The notes: generated by a model from the sequence alone, not told the origin. A DNA stretch of 64,000 nucleotides from Cyanoderma ruficeps (GCA_008694505.1 VZDJ01000624.1:171388-235387); one strand, 5' to 3'. Positions 1-13,400 are shown, counted from the stretch's first letter. Translations and numbers: made by a program.

Positions 1-1829
1 GAGACAGTATATATACACATTAAAACATGAATTATCTTTATAGATATGTCCATTCTAAAATAAGCCTGGTTTCATAGAAAAATTATGTTTTTCTAAGCAA
101 AAAACAAGGCAAATTTCTTCTCATATTTTAAGTGTTGCTAGAAGATATTGGCAGCATGTTCTCCCTTTCTGGCAGGATTGAGGGTGAAGAATGAAGGTTT
201 ACTCCTCAAGAGTGTGAAAGAGATGTTCATATTTTCTGTTAAAGATAAGACCCTTAAAATTAAATTAGAGATGGGCAGAAAAGGTTTTTAATGAATTTTA
301 TCTTATTAAAAACATAGTTCTTTGTTTCCACCTGGTTGAAGGAGTCAGAGAACCAACATGTCCAAAATATTCTGGCAGTCTGTTGATTACTCTTTTCCCA
401 GAAAAAAAAAATTCACATTGTGCACATGCCCTGCCCAGTTCAACAGGATTTTCAATCATTTGGAGAGATAAGCTCCAGACTATTCCCTACACTCATTCAT
501 TTGGCACCTATGCGCATAGATAAGGCAAGAAAATTCTCTCTAGAAGTCCAGAAAATTATATGAAGTGTATATGTGTGTATATATATATATACATACATGT
601 GTGTATTTTTTTTTTTTAAAAAAAAATTAAGATCCATGCTGTCTAATGAAAAATGATTTCTGCTAAATTTCTGCAGTCTGGGCTGCCTGGACCAGCATTC
701 TCTTGTCACTGTTCTCACTCTTTTCCCACACCCAGCTGTCCACTCCTGAGCATTTCAGTTTGAGCACCTGTACTATTAAATTTTGGTCAGAACTGCTTTG
801 GCCCCTGCCAGCTACATCTCACACAGATGATATTGATGCAGGTGACCACAACAGGATGTCGACGGGGCCATGCAATTTGAGCATCTTTCCATCATAGTTG
901 TTGACCACTGTCTGGTCCACCTTCCAAAAGATTTACGTTACTAATATTTAGCTATAAGAACTGTTTTCCTTTCTGCCTCAAAACATAATACGATCATAAT
1001 AAAGGAAATTAGGAAACGAATTTCCAATTGAATAAATTAATTTACTTTACACAGCTCTAATCCTGACAAATTAAAGTGGTTTAATCTACTAATGTTTCCT
1101 TGAACTCTGTAAACTCATAAATTGGTAGATAATTTCTAACACTCTCTACCATTACTTCATCTGGAAAGGGAAAGAAAGTAGTGGACACAACAAATATTTC
1201 TTCTACGTGTACTCTCAACTTGCTGGCTGCATTTCATCTGTGAGGTTAAGCATCATTCAATAGGCATCACGAAGAAGCTTGTCAAGAGTGGACCAAAATT
1301 GACATCATGGGGTGATGTACACAAATCCAAAACATCTCTCAGAGTTTGCATTCGTACTATTCAGACTGTGGGTAAATCTCATTTTCACAAACATTTTTTT
1401 TTCCCTTTTTCCTTTAAAGCAGGAGAAACATGCATAAATCTAAGTTAAATACCTTAAATTTCACTGATGGTTTGAAATGCAGACATATTCACCTCCATGC
1501 TTTGCAGAGGTTCCCTCTCTATGTCACAGTCATGCAACAGGCCTGGCTATTGGATGCTTTACTGGTGCATAGTCACATTTTACTCTTGAGCCCAAATTTC
1601 AGTCTTCTGTGCGTATACTTTTCTTCCTCTCAATTTTTCCTGAAAATGACATATCCTAAGCAGCTGGCTTTGTAATTGCATAAACCAAGCATACACCAAC
1701 TCATCAGCTGGAAGGAACAAGATCTCCTTCTGTTCTGCTCTTGCACTACTTGGTCACAGGGTATATAAGGCACCAACTTAAAGCAGCCCTGAAAAAAGCC
1801 AAATATAGCCTGAGAATGTATTCCTGTTA
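1..1829. other. AT-rich unique sequence, no gene seen
   Basis: I see no coding exon, RNA gene or recognisable transposable element here. Short open frames of 64 to 81 codons on either strand match nothing I know and have no supporting context. A TA/CA-rich run followed by long T and A runs lies at about 567-627. The rest is ordinary mixed AT-rich sequence. Confidence 0.6.
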
Positions 1830-1990
1830 GACCCTAAGGAATATTAATATCACTTCTCAAAATACTGGTGGCTTTCATCTGGGCTATTTTATATCATTCT
1901 GGTCATCCGTTTCAAGACACATTAATCCAAAGAGAACATATGCAGAGAACAGCTAGTAGGATGGTCAGAAAAAGAGATAACCGCTTTTAA
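1830..1990 (+). repeat. Old CR1-like LINE 3' fragment
   Basis: The stretch reads like a strongly decayed part of the avian CR1 3' end: a phrase equivalent to the CR1 'get an ordinary gel... expected-to-find' region (ctggtcatccgtttcaagac, about 1900-1920) is followed by a purine-rich stretch resembling the CR1 segment describing gagaaa...ggtcagaaaa. No 3' microsatellite tail is visible. Identification rests on remembered similarity only. It could also be another ancient LINE, so confidence is low. Confidence 0.35.
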
Positions 1991-2029
1991 GAGGTTGCAA
2001 TTATGTGGGTTTTAAGCTTAAATAAAAAA

Positions 2030-2105
2030 AACCAGCCCCCCCCCCAAAAAAAAAACCAAACCAAACCAAAAACAAAACACCAAAAAAACCCCCACAAACC
2101 AAAAA
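2030..2105. repeat. C-run plus A-rich CCAAA simple repeat
   Basis: About ten consecutive C are followed by about ten A and then irregular CCAAA units. On the other strand this reads as GGTTT units. It is a low-complexity tract that produces a glycine/phenylalanine-rich spurious frame on the minus strand. Confidence 0.9.
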
Positions 2106-2708
2106 TTGTTGAGTAAGGGGCAGGAATGGGAAAAGGTTTGTACATACATCAGAAGCCAAAGGTAAGTAGATGGAGAGAAAACATAAGGCAAAATTATTTA
2201 CCCTGTACAAGAATATGGGAATTATAAAAATGAGATTAATTGGTCATAGATAAATTCAGGCTGAAACCAAGTTTCCTAGCTATCACAGCAGAGCATTTAG
2301 GAACAATTTTAATTTATAACAGCAAGAATAAAGACCTTCAAATAAACTTCACCCACTACACCTCATCAGCCAGTTTATAAGCACATTTACCCAGTCCCTG
2401 ATGAAGGGCATGACCAGAGCTAAAGATATGAAGAAACATCCCTTCTTATGAGCAAGTTTATCACTTGCACTCTGCACTTAAAGTTATCACTTCAACAGTC
2501 ATTAGCTGTCAGGTCCCAAATATGAAATAAAAGTTCCCCATCAGAGTCTGCATTCTGTCTAATAAAAAGTATGATGACCCCAGATGAATATTTGCAAGTG
2601 AATAGAAATCGCCCTAAGTTTTCTTGCCTTGTGAGTGTTTGCAATTTTGTAGTGGAGATTCTCACGCAGCTTGATGTAAACTATGTATATATTTAGAATC
2701 ATTTACTT

Positions 2709-2912
2709 TGTTTACATATTTCTCCTCTGGGAGGAGAAATATAATTGATGGTGATGTTCACCAACGAGGTCAGAGAGGTGGCAACCTGTGTAGCCAATCT
2801 TTTGCCTTCTGTAAAAAGTGCATATAGAGCGGAGTCAGAAAAATTAAAATAGGACTTTCCTGCCTGACCTTCTGCTGCCTGCCTCGTCCTTTGTGTGTCT
2901 GATACAGTGACA
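2709..2912 (+). mobile_element. Short solo LTR, copy 1
   Basis: This 204-bp segment has TGT...ACA ends and is clearly related to the segment at 21349-21553 (205 bp). Shared landmarks appear in the same order: a TGTTTACAT start, a pyrimidine/purine hairpin, TTGATGGTGAT, GAGAGGTGGCAACCTG, a CCAAT box (2794-2798), a TATA-like CATATAG (2821-2827), GGAGTCAGA and a degenerate poly-A signal (ATTAAA, 2843-2848). That order is what an LTR promoter and RNA 3' end look like. No internal retroviral sequence lies beside it, so it is probably a solo LTR. I see no clear target-site duplication. The family is not identified. Confidence 0.7.
2716..2742. repeat. Perfect 12-bp inverted repeat in LTR
   Basis: Arms ATATTTCTCCTC (2716-2727) and GAGGAGAAATAT (2731-2742) are perfect reverse complements around a 3-base loop. 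The related LTR at 21.35 kb has an imperfect version at the same place. Confidence 0.9.
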
Positions 2913-5418
2913 ATTTTTAGGTATGGATATACATACATCAGCAAAAACGCCCCCCAATTCTAGTACTGATTAATGGACAGAAACCTCCCAAAATAATATG
3001 ACTGTTTAGTTTTTTCTTGAAATTCCAGAGGAAATGGAGTCATAGAGCTCGAGCCGATAAACCAGGCTTTGTCTCAAATTGCTTAGCTGTCACTTCTTAT
3101 GCAGTTAACATCAGTTAAGCAACAGGGAAAAGGAAGGCTGAGGATAATGGACAGAACACATATAAAAATTCTTGTAGTAAGATTAGCTTGTTTTATCCTT
3201 GAAACCTGATGTTTTGTTGTTTGTTGGTTTTGGGATTTTTTCCAGTCTCCAGCTAACAGAAGAATGGCAAAGACATTGTGATCATCTCTGAAAGTGTGTA
3301 GTAATTCAAAATTCATTTTGACAATTTGTTAGATGCAGTTCAGATATAATGAAGACATCTCACTCACTAGATTGCACGCTATGCATGCAAAATTATGCAA
3401 ATTAACAGACATAGCCGTCTAAGTCAAAATTTCACCATTAAAACCTCTTTTTTCCCATGTGCCCTTTAATAGCTTTTTTCTACTATATGTGTTCTTCCTT
3501 CTTTTATTGATCTGCCTGTACAGATTTGATGTATTGGATTGTTACAATTTTCACATTTTATTTTTTAGTATCTTTTTTTTGGGAACTTTTTACTGTTTAG
3601 TTCAAGAAGTCATATGAAAACTCCTCTGGAATACAAAGTCAATATTGATGCCATAGTTCAACAGTAGGATACTCTGCTGTGAATGTAACATCCTCCAATG
3701 TTGACAGGGATTATTACTCATTATTCAAAGCCTGTTTAAAGCCTTGACTTGGACACAGTTCCCTAAAAATCATTTCATTTAACATGATCTTTAGGTTAAA
3801 AATGCAATTATCAACAAGCTTATTGGTTAAATATGTAATTCTTCAAGTCACTATAATTAACATATAGAAATGTCAGAATTTTGGGTTATTTTCGAAGCCA
3901 AAATCTATTTCAGCAACAACTAGAGACAAAAGACAATGCTGTCAAAGTTTTACTTTCTGAAACAATGCATATTCTGTTTCTTCAATATTGAAATATGAAG
4001 CAAGTTTCTCAATGCATGCTGAATATGCAATTCCCACCCATAGCAGCTCTGTTCCGTATCATCCTGGAAAATCCCACTGACTGCTACCTAAAATTTTAGG
4101 GGAAAGATGAATTTTACCTGTTCTGTCAGTATGAAGGATGTCTGATCCCATCACTCAATCTTTTGTCCAGACAAGTGAGGATAAATGCTTTCCAATTTCT
4201 TCATCGCATTGCATTAAATACTCAACTAACTAAAAATAGTAATAGTAATAGTAATAGTAATAATAGTAGAACAGATGATTGTGTAAATATTTCATTGGTT
4301 TCTTATTTAATAACAGAAACTACCTTGGTGCTTGGACTCACTCATGTCAAGTGTAGAACATCCATCTGTTGTGATTTGTGCTACATGCAGAAGCAAGCCT
4401 GCAAACTTTTTGGATAGCTGCACATTTAGGCAAAAGGCCCTAAGTTTGGAACAGGAATAATAGATGGGAAAAAATAAACAACAAAAAAAGGGTAATGGAA
4501 TAAGACAATGGTAGAAAATTAGGTGGAAAATTTCAAGTGTTAAAAGAAATCTCTCTTCCATAATGGAATAAAATGCTCATGTGAATAGCAAGAATTTATT
4601 CTTTAAACAGCAAACCACTAAAACCTAGCAGCAGACCACTAAATTCTGTAACACACAGGGTATCTTTGAAGGTGTTTGCGTAGCTGACATGAGGCAGCTG
4701 TTTGGCAGAATACCTGCCATAGCAAATACACACAGCTTACTGTGCTTTCTGCTTCTATGCATGTGAATGAGGCCTGTTACCCTATGGCCTCTTCACTCAC
4801 TGTCCAGAATTTATGGTTCTGTGATGGTATGGAAGATATGCCTTGCAGCCTGCTCTCAGAGGATGTTTACAGAAATCCTTATGCAGAAAAAACTATTGGG
4901 TGACACAGTCAGACAGGTATGGGATTGGAATTCTTGGCACTGGGCTGTGGAGGAATTTCTTCTTAGAATACAAAGATTGAAATAAATAAATAAAACTCAA
5001 AGACAAAGGATGGTAAATCCTGTCCTCAACTTCTCTTTTACTGGCTATCACCAATGTTTTCTATCTTCATAAACACATTTCTACCTTGTAGTTGTGCTTT
5101 TCTTGTTTCATCCCTCTCTTCACTTTACTCTTTATTTAACTCCCTGGTTCTTCTTCAGGACAGTTTTCACTATACATCTCCTCTAAATAGTTTTTCTAGT
5201 GCTGCAGGGTTGTTTTTTATAGCAGCAGTTGCTAAAACATCTTGTTGGGTTACAGCTGACAGAGATAACAGGGGATCCTCTTATGTCAACTGCTGTGCAG
5301 GGCACCCGTAAAAGAACACAAAATCATTCTCACAAGTGGGGTCATTGATAGGTACAATAGGAAAACAGGAATATCATCCCCAAAAGGTGCTTACATGTGT
5401 TTGTAATGATCCAATTAG
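2913..5418. other. Unique sequence, no gene seen
   Basis: No exon, RNA gene or recognisable transposon. A TAATAG hexamer microsatellite lies at about 4235-4269. An octamer-bearing AT-rich patch lies at 3371-3410 (see findings). Short open frames such as those at 5054-5311 and 4307-4561 are hydrophobic or low-complexity and match no family I know. Confidence 0.6.
4235..4269. repeat. TAATAG microsatellite
   Basis: About four and a half tandem copies of the hexamer TAATAG, followed by a TAATAGTAG variant. Confidence 0.95.
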
Positions 5419-6365
5419 TGAGAGATACCTTTGCCCAAACTAAGGTGCAAATGAGGCCATATGCCAAAGTCAATAATACAGACTATATTTAACAACGAAT
5501 GTTAGGTAGAGAGACAGAAAGAAATAAAAAATTGTTTGTGTGTGTGAAGAAGGGGGGGGGGGTAATCAAGCAGAAGATAATCAGCACCCATGGATCCAGC
5601 AGTGTCTTCTTTGTCCTTCTTCACCCTGGTCTTCTCAGTGGTGGGAATCTCAAGGTTGTTCAAAACTTGTTATTATTTATACATTTTAGAGAGCAATAGA
5701 ATTAATGTTTATTGCCTACAGACTTCTCTTATGCTGCTGGTTAAATTATTCCCTTGCTTCTAATGCTGACTAGTCTCATGCTCAGTCTTTCATCTCCTGT
5801 CAATTGGTGGGTTTCTTGGATCAGTGGATTGTAATTTCCCCCCGCCAGAATAACCTTTTATCCTGTCAGAACAGATTTCAGCACTGTTTCTGAGTTGGCT
5901 TTCCTTGTGCCCCATAAGTTCTGCATCCTTTGGGTCCATTACCAATGGTACATTTTTCTCCCCAAGTTTTGTTAACCTTTCCCTTGGTCTCAGATTATAG
6001 TGCACCTTTATCTGACATCAAATTCCCACTGTGGTGGCATAACCTACAGTCCAAGTTGCAGGTATCCATGGAGTTGTATTTCAGGGAAGGTGTTGAATAG
6101 TCACTGGTGGTCACAGATGCCATCTGTCCCATAATTTGGTGTGAACTTTGACTGGAGATACGTGTACGAGCCTCTTTACATAGTTTGTCACAGCAGGAAT
6201 TTTTGCCTGGATGCATTACCCAGGACAAGCTAACCAGATCTTGCCTACACCAGCACTAAAGATAAAGTCATTCTGTCACTCTGTTCTGTGTTCATCTCAT
6301 GGCAAAGACCTTCTGTGGCCTTGGCAGTGTTTGAGACAGGCAACTGCACTCCTAAAGTTCTTACA
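5419..6365 (-). mobile_element. LTR of an ERV, copy A (longer form)
   Basis: The outer parts match the element at 40575-41133. At the left they share TGAGAGAT(A/G)CC, TGCCCAAA, AAGGTGCAAA and CCATATGCCAAA. At the right they share TGTGGCCTTGGCAGTGTT, GAGACAGGCAACTGCA and AGTTCTTAC. Read on the minus strand the element runs from TGTAAGAACT to GGTATCTCTCA, giving TG...CA ends, so I tentatively place it on minus. The middle holds roughly 390 bp absent from copy B. Open frames inside (minus, 5790-6228) match nothing I know. No target-site duplication is visible. A G-run of about ten bases lies near 5552-5561. Confidence 0.6.
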
Positions 6366-6499
6366 GGGTGTAGGTGTAAAGCCAGCCTCCCTGATTAATT
6401 TTAAAGTAAATTTTTAGATGTAGAGGATTAAATAGAGAGTGAGACTGAGATTTTATGAAGTTCTAATCTATTAGCAGATAAATTCCCAGCTGTCAGAAT

Positions 6500-7080
6500 A
6501 TGGAGATCATAAGGCAGGGAGCACCTTTATTTGTGTGCCCCAGAGAGCAGAGACAAATTGGTTCTCTGGAGAGGGCCCCCTACCACCTACTGAATGGCCA
6601 CTTATATTCCCATCTGTGCCCAAAACCACGGGATTTTCTAATGCATTATTTAATGGGTGTTGTGCTGCATTTTAGTTTCACTAAAATTCTGCATGCTGTT
6701 GTTCCTCGTTTTATAATGGTTTGTCCCTGTATCCCCATGTTCAAACCCCTTTGGTCTTTCCTGGTTTGTGAGTCCTGTCAATCACCCTGCAATCCCACCC
6801 TGAAGCCTGGAAAATTCTGGTGGGGCTGTGGGGTGATTCGGCAAGTTCTCGGTTCCCCTCCCCTTTTTATGGATAAGATTGTTCTACTTGTTCTTGTTGT
6901 TCTGGGTCACTCCCCCTCCCACTGGGATTGATTCTAGATTGTCCTCTGCTCTGTCGACGCCCCTTGTACTTAAGCTGAAACCCAGAAGAAAAACCTCACT
7001 TCCATGTGGGCCTTTTGGGTGAAATAAAAACTAGTTGGAACCCACGTGGGAGTCCTCCTTTCTTATTCCACGCCAAAGCT
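6500..7080 (+). mobile_element. Probable gammaretrovirus-like LTR fragment
   Basis: A GC-richer block beside copy A of the 5.4 kb LTR. A plausible LTR start is TGTTGTGCTGC at 6658. Downstream come a TCAATCACCCTG promoter-like segment (about 6778-6789), a C-rich stretch, CTTGTACTTAAGCTG (about 6963-6977) and AATAAA at 7023-7028. A short U5-like tail ends near CCACGCCA (about 7068-7075). This order resembles class I ERV LTRs of birds. I found no second copy in the window, and the boundaries are approximate. A 143-codon open frame (6500-6931) lies inside this stop-poor sequence; I regard it as non-genic. Confidence 0.45.
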
Positions 7081-7490
7081 ACATTTCTGCCTGAGGCTCA
7101 GACCCACAAGATTAGAAAAGTACCAAGCAGTACCCTTGAATGTGGGTTTGGTGAAGGAGCTAGCCGGCAGCAGCTCTGAACCCCTGCATAAATGGGGGCA
7201 TAAGAGAGCTCCTTCATTGAAGCCACACTATGCTGATATTAAAAATCACAGTGATTTTCCTCAGTTTGCACAGTGTCAAGGATCAGCCTTCCTGCCCAAG
7301 CTGTCCCATGTAGGGTACCAGAGAGCATGGGTACCAGGCTAATGTCCAAGGCACTGGGATTGGGATACAATGGACTTTCTGTTGGCTTTCTGATTCTGTT
7401 TGTTCCCAGACAAAGAGCTACCAAGGCCCTCAGGCATATCCTGGGATTTTATTCACCACCTGAGCTGCTAGTTTTGATGAATTAAAAGCG
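7081..7490. mobile_element. Possible ERV internal remnant
   Basis: A GC-richer stretch directly follows the putative LTR and ends where the AT-rich background resumes near 7490. A 98-codon plus-strand frame (7046-7342) and overlapping frames in other phases lie here, but I recognise no gag, pol or env motif. I group it with the neighbouring LTR by position and base composition only. Confidence 0.25.
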
Positions 7491-10400
7491 GCTAATGAAT
7501 CTTATACTTAAAATTTATTACTTGTATCTAAATCACCTGCCACTGAATCAAACCAGCTTTATATGTTTTTTTGAAATCAGAAGTGATCCCTTTTGATGGC
7601 AGTCTTATAGAGATATAAATACATTATAATAAAGCTGTGGGTTATTTATAGATATTATTTGCTTTGGTTTGCACCTTATGCTTTTGTGCCTGCATCTATG
7701 TATTTGTGCCTTTTTATGTTCTGAGGACCTACAATGCAATTCTGAATGCCAAGGCACACACTTTCCTTTGCATAATATCTTATCAGCAATTAAAGACTCA
7801 TTTATAACCACTGTGTAAGAAGCTACTTAACCTATGATTTATGTTGAGGCATGAAAAAAAGAAATGGATTGAGGTGAAGATACAGGAAGAAAATACATTG
7901 ATGGAAGCAGGGCAGGGCAGAAAAAGCCAGCTTTTGATTTAGAAAATATTCTTAGGCAATCATATTCTGAAGTATGGAAAAATGCAAAATATTTAGGATA
8001 TCATGTACAATATAATGAGTGTTTAGTGTTTTTTGTGGTTAACCAGTTTTCTCATGACTAGCTAGAAGGAAAATAAAAAGGGGAGAAGCCCAGAGGCTCT
8101 TCTCAGAAACTGAATCAGGGTCCTTCATTGATTTTCCATAGTTCATGGCTCTGTCAATCCCAAAAACAAACAATGAAAAAAAGCAGTATCATGGAATTTC
8201 AAGCACCTGGCTGATTTGAGTGAATCCAGCTAAAAAATCAAAACATGTACTGCGAAAAGTAGTGGTGACATTTATGCTGACATCCTGATCTCTCTCTTTA
8301 AGTATTTATACCCTTGATCATTGCTGATACTCTGAATTATTTTCTGTGCTAACTTCAATATTTTCACACAAATAGCAAATTTAAATAAACAGTGCATTTC
8401 CACGGAAACTATAGAACCGCAAAAAACAAATTGCAAAAGTTTCCAATTTTACTGGAAATAAGCTGCCTTCCAGGAAGAAGACACATTTAAAGAATAAAGA
8501 ATGATACTTGCTTTTTGTTTTGCAAGATATAGAATGACCAAAGGCAGTGGATAGTTTAATGTAACAGAAATTGCACAGCTCTGCTTTTTTCCTGGTGTAG
8601 ACGATACTGTTGAAGAGTCTTTACAAACAATTTTGACTCTATTGATAGTTTAAATGTTATAATATGCATCGTCTATTAAGTAAAATCATACCTATATTAT
8701 GGAGCAAAGGATGCTAAGAAAAAGCAGGATTTAAACATAACAGAAGCATTCCCTCATAACTTAATATACAAGAAATGTATTTTACATGTTTATAGAATAA
8801 CTTCATAATCAGTTAAATAAAGCTTTTGCTAATGTTACTGCTATAATTTCTAAGCACATATGGATATATGTATGAATGCTCTTTTTAAAATATTTATGCA
8901 ACTGTGCATTTAGAAATGAACTGCTCTTTAGCAAATGAGTGTTAGTGAGCCTGTCAAAACACTGTTAGTTCTTTTATGGTTATTTGTATTTAATTTTCTA
9001 CCTGCTACAATAAAAAGATTTAAATGATATGGCAAACAGCTAGTGATTTCTCTACAGGGTTTATCACACTGCTTTATTAACATAGCATACAGATTATCAA
9101 GCAGCTGATGTTATCCTCCAAGAAAAAATAACCACAATTAACTTCCTTCCCAAATTCCTGACTGCCCCAAATACCAAAAACCAGTGATACGTAGGCATAA
9201 AAAAAAAAAAAAAAAANAAAAAAAAAAAAAAAATCCCTCAGAACTCCTTGCCTGATAAATGATAGGAAAGTTTGACAGATCAGAACGGTACGAAGCAGCC
9301 TAAAACATTTGGCACAATGTGTGTCTGGCATACAGAGACTGCTTGTCAAATGCCTATGACTCCATACAGCAGCTAGGGACCCTATGGAGCAGCAGATGGA
9401 CCATTAAGGTAGTATTAATGTAGATGCCATCAGTTTTCAGTTCTGACTGGGACATACTCTTTAGAACTATGAGCAGCTGCTGCCATTTATTGTGACAGCT
9501 TCCTGCTAACTTTTGCCAACTGGCACAATCTGACTCTTTGTACCTGAGCTATTAAATGTGTGACTTCCACAATTTTATTCCTCCAGAGAACCCTTTTAAT
9601 AATCCTCTGAAAAAGGGATAAGGCATTTATCATCAAAGTTGATACACATACCATATAGTTCTATTGTCCTTTCACACTGGCTGTGGATTTTACATCAGAA
9701 GTAAGCATAAGCAAGCTTCCTGTGCCATACACAATGCCTGAAATAAGCAAGACTGGTGAGTTCTTAAACTGCATTTAAATGAATTGCATTTCAACTACTT
9801 GAAATTTTATTTCAAGTTGTTGATTTAGCTTACCTTTTGGCAGAAAAAAACCCCAAAAACAGAAACATAAGGAAACAAAAGGAACATAAGGAACAAAAAA
9901 AGGAAGCATATTTCATTTCATTAATACACAGAAGGAAAAGCACTTACTTTTTAACTGATTCTGTCTGTCAATGAGCACAGGTCAATATTACAATTATGAA
10001 GGGATTTTTGAACACCCACTGGTCTACTTAATATCTAAACATTCCTTTTGTGTCAAGCAAAGCTATCCATCCTTGTAATGTCTTTACTGCTAGCAGAAAT
10101 AGTGCATTATAAATGATAAGTGATCATGTATCTGTTATCACTCGCACTATAATTTTAGCAAAATATGCAACAATACTACTGGCAGAAAAATCCCACCCTG
10201 TTGTATATGTCTTTGATCCGGCTAGACTTCTAGGGATACATTACATCATTTGATTGTGCCAAACAAGAAAGCTAACAGTACAGCACAGCATAAGGTTTGA
10301 CATACAATAAGAGCTGCAGCTAGTCATTATAAAAAAATGGCTGGCAGACATTCATTATGCTGAGCTAACACTCTTCTGCTTCAAATCTTCTTGCAATTGG

Positions 10401-13400
10401 ACTAATAATGTGTGCATGGACTTCTATTGCAGAATTTAGTTGCTTGATTCTACACTAGGCATGTCTACATGTGTAATGTCCCCAAAAAATAAATCTATGA
10501 GTCGAAGAAACCCATTTAAAAATTCCTGTGCTGATATGTGAAATGGGAGCCAGACACACTATTAAAAATACAGAGGATAAAAGTGTGGAGCCTGCACATA
10601 TTGGGAAAATTATAAATCAAACATAACTAATTATTAGTAGAAATTTTTACATGAGGAGAAAACATTTGAAACAATGTTAGCAGTTCTGGTAGAAACTTAA
10701 ATCCTGAATATTGCAATGATTTCACTTCCAGTATAACTTAACTTTTACATGTAGTATGCATCACATACATAGACTTACTATATTAAAATTCTATTCAGCC
10801 ATATTTTTTTATATTATTATACATTCTTTGAGTGAAGGTTACCCTAAAATTGTAATTTATTTCATATGTGTATGAACCTAAGCAATTGTCCAGTGTGCAG
10901 AATAATACATGTTCTAGGAATTTAGGATTATGTAAAGAAATGCATGTATAATAATATCAATCTTAAGAATTCAGAAGGAATTTAGAAAATCTCAATATTT
11001 ACTAGGATTAAGGATTTACACCCTGGTTTTAGTGGTTTACACACTATAAAGAGCAGCAATGTGCTTAAATATCATCAGATAATGGCCCTAAGGGTGATGA
11101 ACTAGAAAGGCATCTGTCCAAGAATACACTTTATCATACACTCAGCTTCAAAAACCTGCTCAAGACCCACTGCAATAAGCATGCTTCTTAAAAATGAACC
11201 AATCAACCAGACAAGAAAACAACAAGTAAAGCACAGACTTAAAGGCCATTCTGGGTGAAAGCCTGGAGTGGGAAGTGGTAGGGAGGGAAGGAGAAGTGGA
11301 GGCAGAGAAGAGAGGGGTGGTAAAAATCTGTGGGAACTTATATGCAATGAGTACATAGACATCACAAGTATTTACATTATCTAGCTAAAAACGAGATAAA
11401 TGAAATTATACAAAACTGTTCTACTTTAGTTAAGTAAATGGCCATTCAATTTTTAAGCACTTAACATAGCAGAAAACTCACATGTATGACAAATGCCCAT
11501 ATAGTATCACAATAACAGTTCCTGACTAAATAGTACATGCATTTACAAGAACAAATCCATAAACAGAAAATGTGGTTCAAAAACCTGGATTTGATAGGTA
11601 CCCCTTTGAGATTGTGAGCCTAGTTATGTGGAGATGCAGGCAGACTTAGTTAATATTTTCCAAAGCCATCACTAGCACTGAGAAGTTGCACATATGAAAG
11701 TGAATCTTCCTGCAATATTGTAACATAAAAAACTATAGATAATCATTTAGGTAAGAAAGATTTTTAATGTCATTGAGTCCTTAGCTAATCCATTTAAAAT
11801 CCTTTGTATATACTCAACATGGAAAAGTAATGGGACATTAGTTGTTTATGAACTTTCTACAGCTTATATAGAAATTATTTTTTCTATATGATTACCTCAG
11901 TTTTAACACCCTTTGCTGTACTCTGCTCCACTATAAACTAAGCATGAGGATAAAAAGGACTCCATGTAAGAACTCAATTCAGGTTTTGAACCCAAGTAGT
12001 GAAACACTTCCAGGTTATAAAATTGGTTCAAATTACAGAGCATTTTTGCTGCAAGGACAAAAATATAAAATCTGATTTCAAACCCAAAAGTGTCCAGTAG
12101 GGTTTTATAATTTCAGAATTTCTAAACAACATTTCTTTCTCAAGGAGATAAGCTAATATTTCAGTCAAGTTTTGTCTTATTTCTTACTGAACAATCTCAT
12201 CAAATGAATGTTGCAATATTTACAAAATTTTAATATGAAGAACAAGATTTTTAGTCAATTTAGGCAACTGCTTAACATGTGGTTCATGAACTGGAGTGGA
12301 GGGAGAAGAAGAGAAATTACTCTTAATTTAGGAAATATTACTCCTCAAAAATTTAGCTGATTGTAAATTGTTCAAAACAAAAATAGCTGAAAACAAGATG
12401 TTCCACCAAAATTCAAAGTCAGCCTAAATTTCTGATATATTAAAATGCTTTTTTCCTTAGTAATAATCTGCAAAATATTCCACTGCACATGATAATATAA
12501 GAAATAATGTGTATCAGCAGAACATTAGGAAATATTCGGAAAAAAAAGGGTATGTATATATATGTATGTAGGAAAATGTTTTCCTCATTTTACCCCCTTT
12601 CTTTATTATTTTTTGATTTAGTAGTCTGAATATAGTGTTATATTTTATTTTTTTAATTAAAATTATCTCTTTCATGGTCTCTCAAATGTGCTAAGCTTAT
12701 AGTCTCCATTTAATTCTCTGAGCAAAAACACTGTATGAAATTACTATCACAAATGGTTTGGATTGACACCCATATCAGCAATTCCCACCACAGAAGACAA
12801 GCACTCAGTTGTGAGTGGGACAAAATGGCCTTCTGGAATTTCTAACTCAAAAGTTGAAATATATTGGTAAAGAAGTGGGAAAATTCTTTACGTCTAAGAA
12901 CGTAAAAATGGATCATACTTTAGAGTTCCATCCGGACCACTATCTAGTGACCAAAAACACGTGTCTGATGAAGAAGGGAAAGCATATAATATTTCCTTCA
13001 GCAAACTCTCATGGAGAGTTTTCATGGTGCTTAACAGCCTTTACTTAAAAGTTCTTTCATGAATTTGTGCTATTGCTTTTTAACCTGGGAAAAAAGTCTC
13101 ATTAAATGCTGTACTGAAAACGTATTCCACCTTTGGCTTTGGTTTTTTTAGATGTTAGCTGCTAATTTAATTCACTTACTCCTAGTTTGTTTACTTACAA
13201 AATACTTGGTTAGTAAATTTCTTTTTGACATGTCATTCATGCTTCTGGTCATGTCTTGACCACCTCAATAAGAAGATGAACACAAGAAATGAGTGAATAA
13301 AAAATAAAACTATTAAGATGCATGATCTTTGGTCCAGCTTTTGACCACACAATCAGCACCAGCACAAATACAGGAAAAGGAACTTATGCTCATGTGGGAA

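Noticed and set aside
2030..2105. Telomere-like GGTTT units on the minus strand
   Set aside because: Irregular, short and mixed with homopolymers; it lacks the TTAGGG unit of vertebrate telomeres.
2699..2944. 81-codon minus-strand frame, with a similar 88-codon frame at 21312-21578
   Set aside because: The similarity comes from both overlying copies of the same short LTR, read in the direction opposite to its promoter signals.
6500..6931. 143-codon plus-strand open frame, the longest in the window
   Set aside because: It lies inside the putative LTR block, has no recognisable domain, and runs through apparent U3 sequence.
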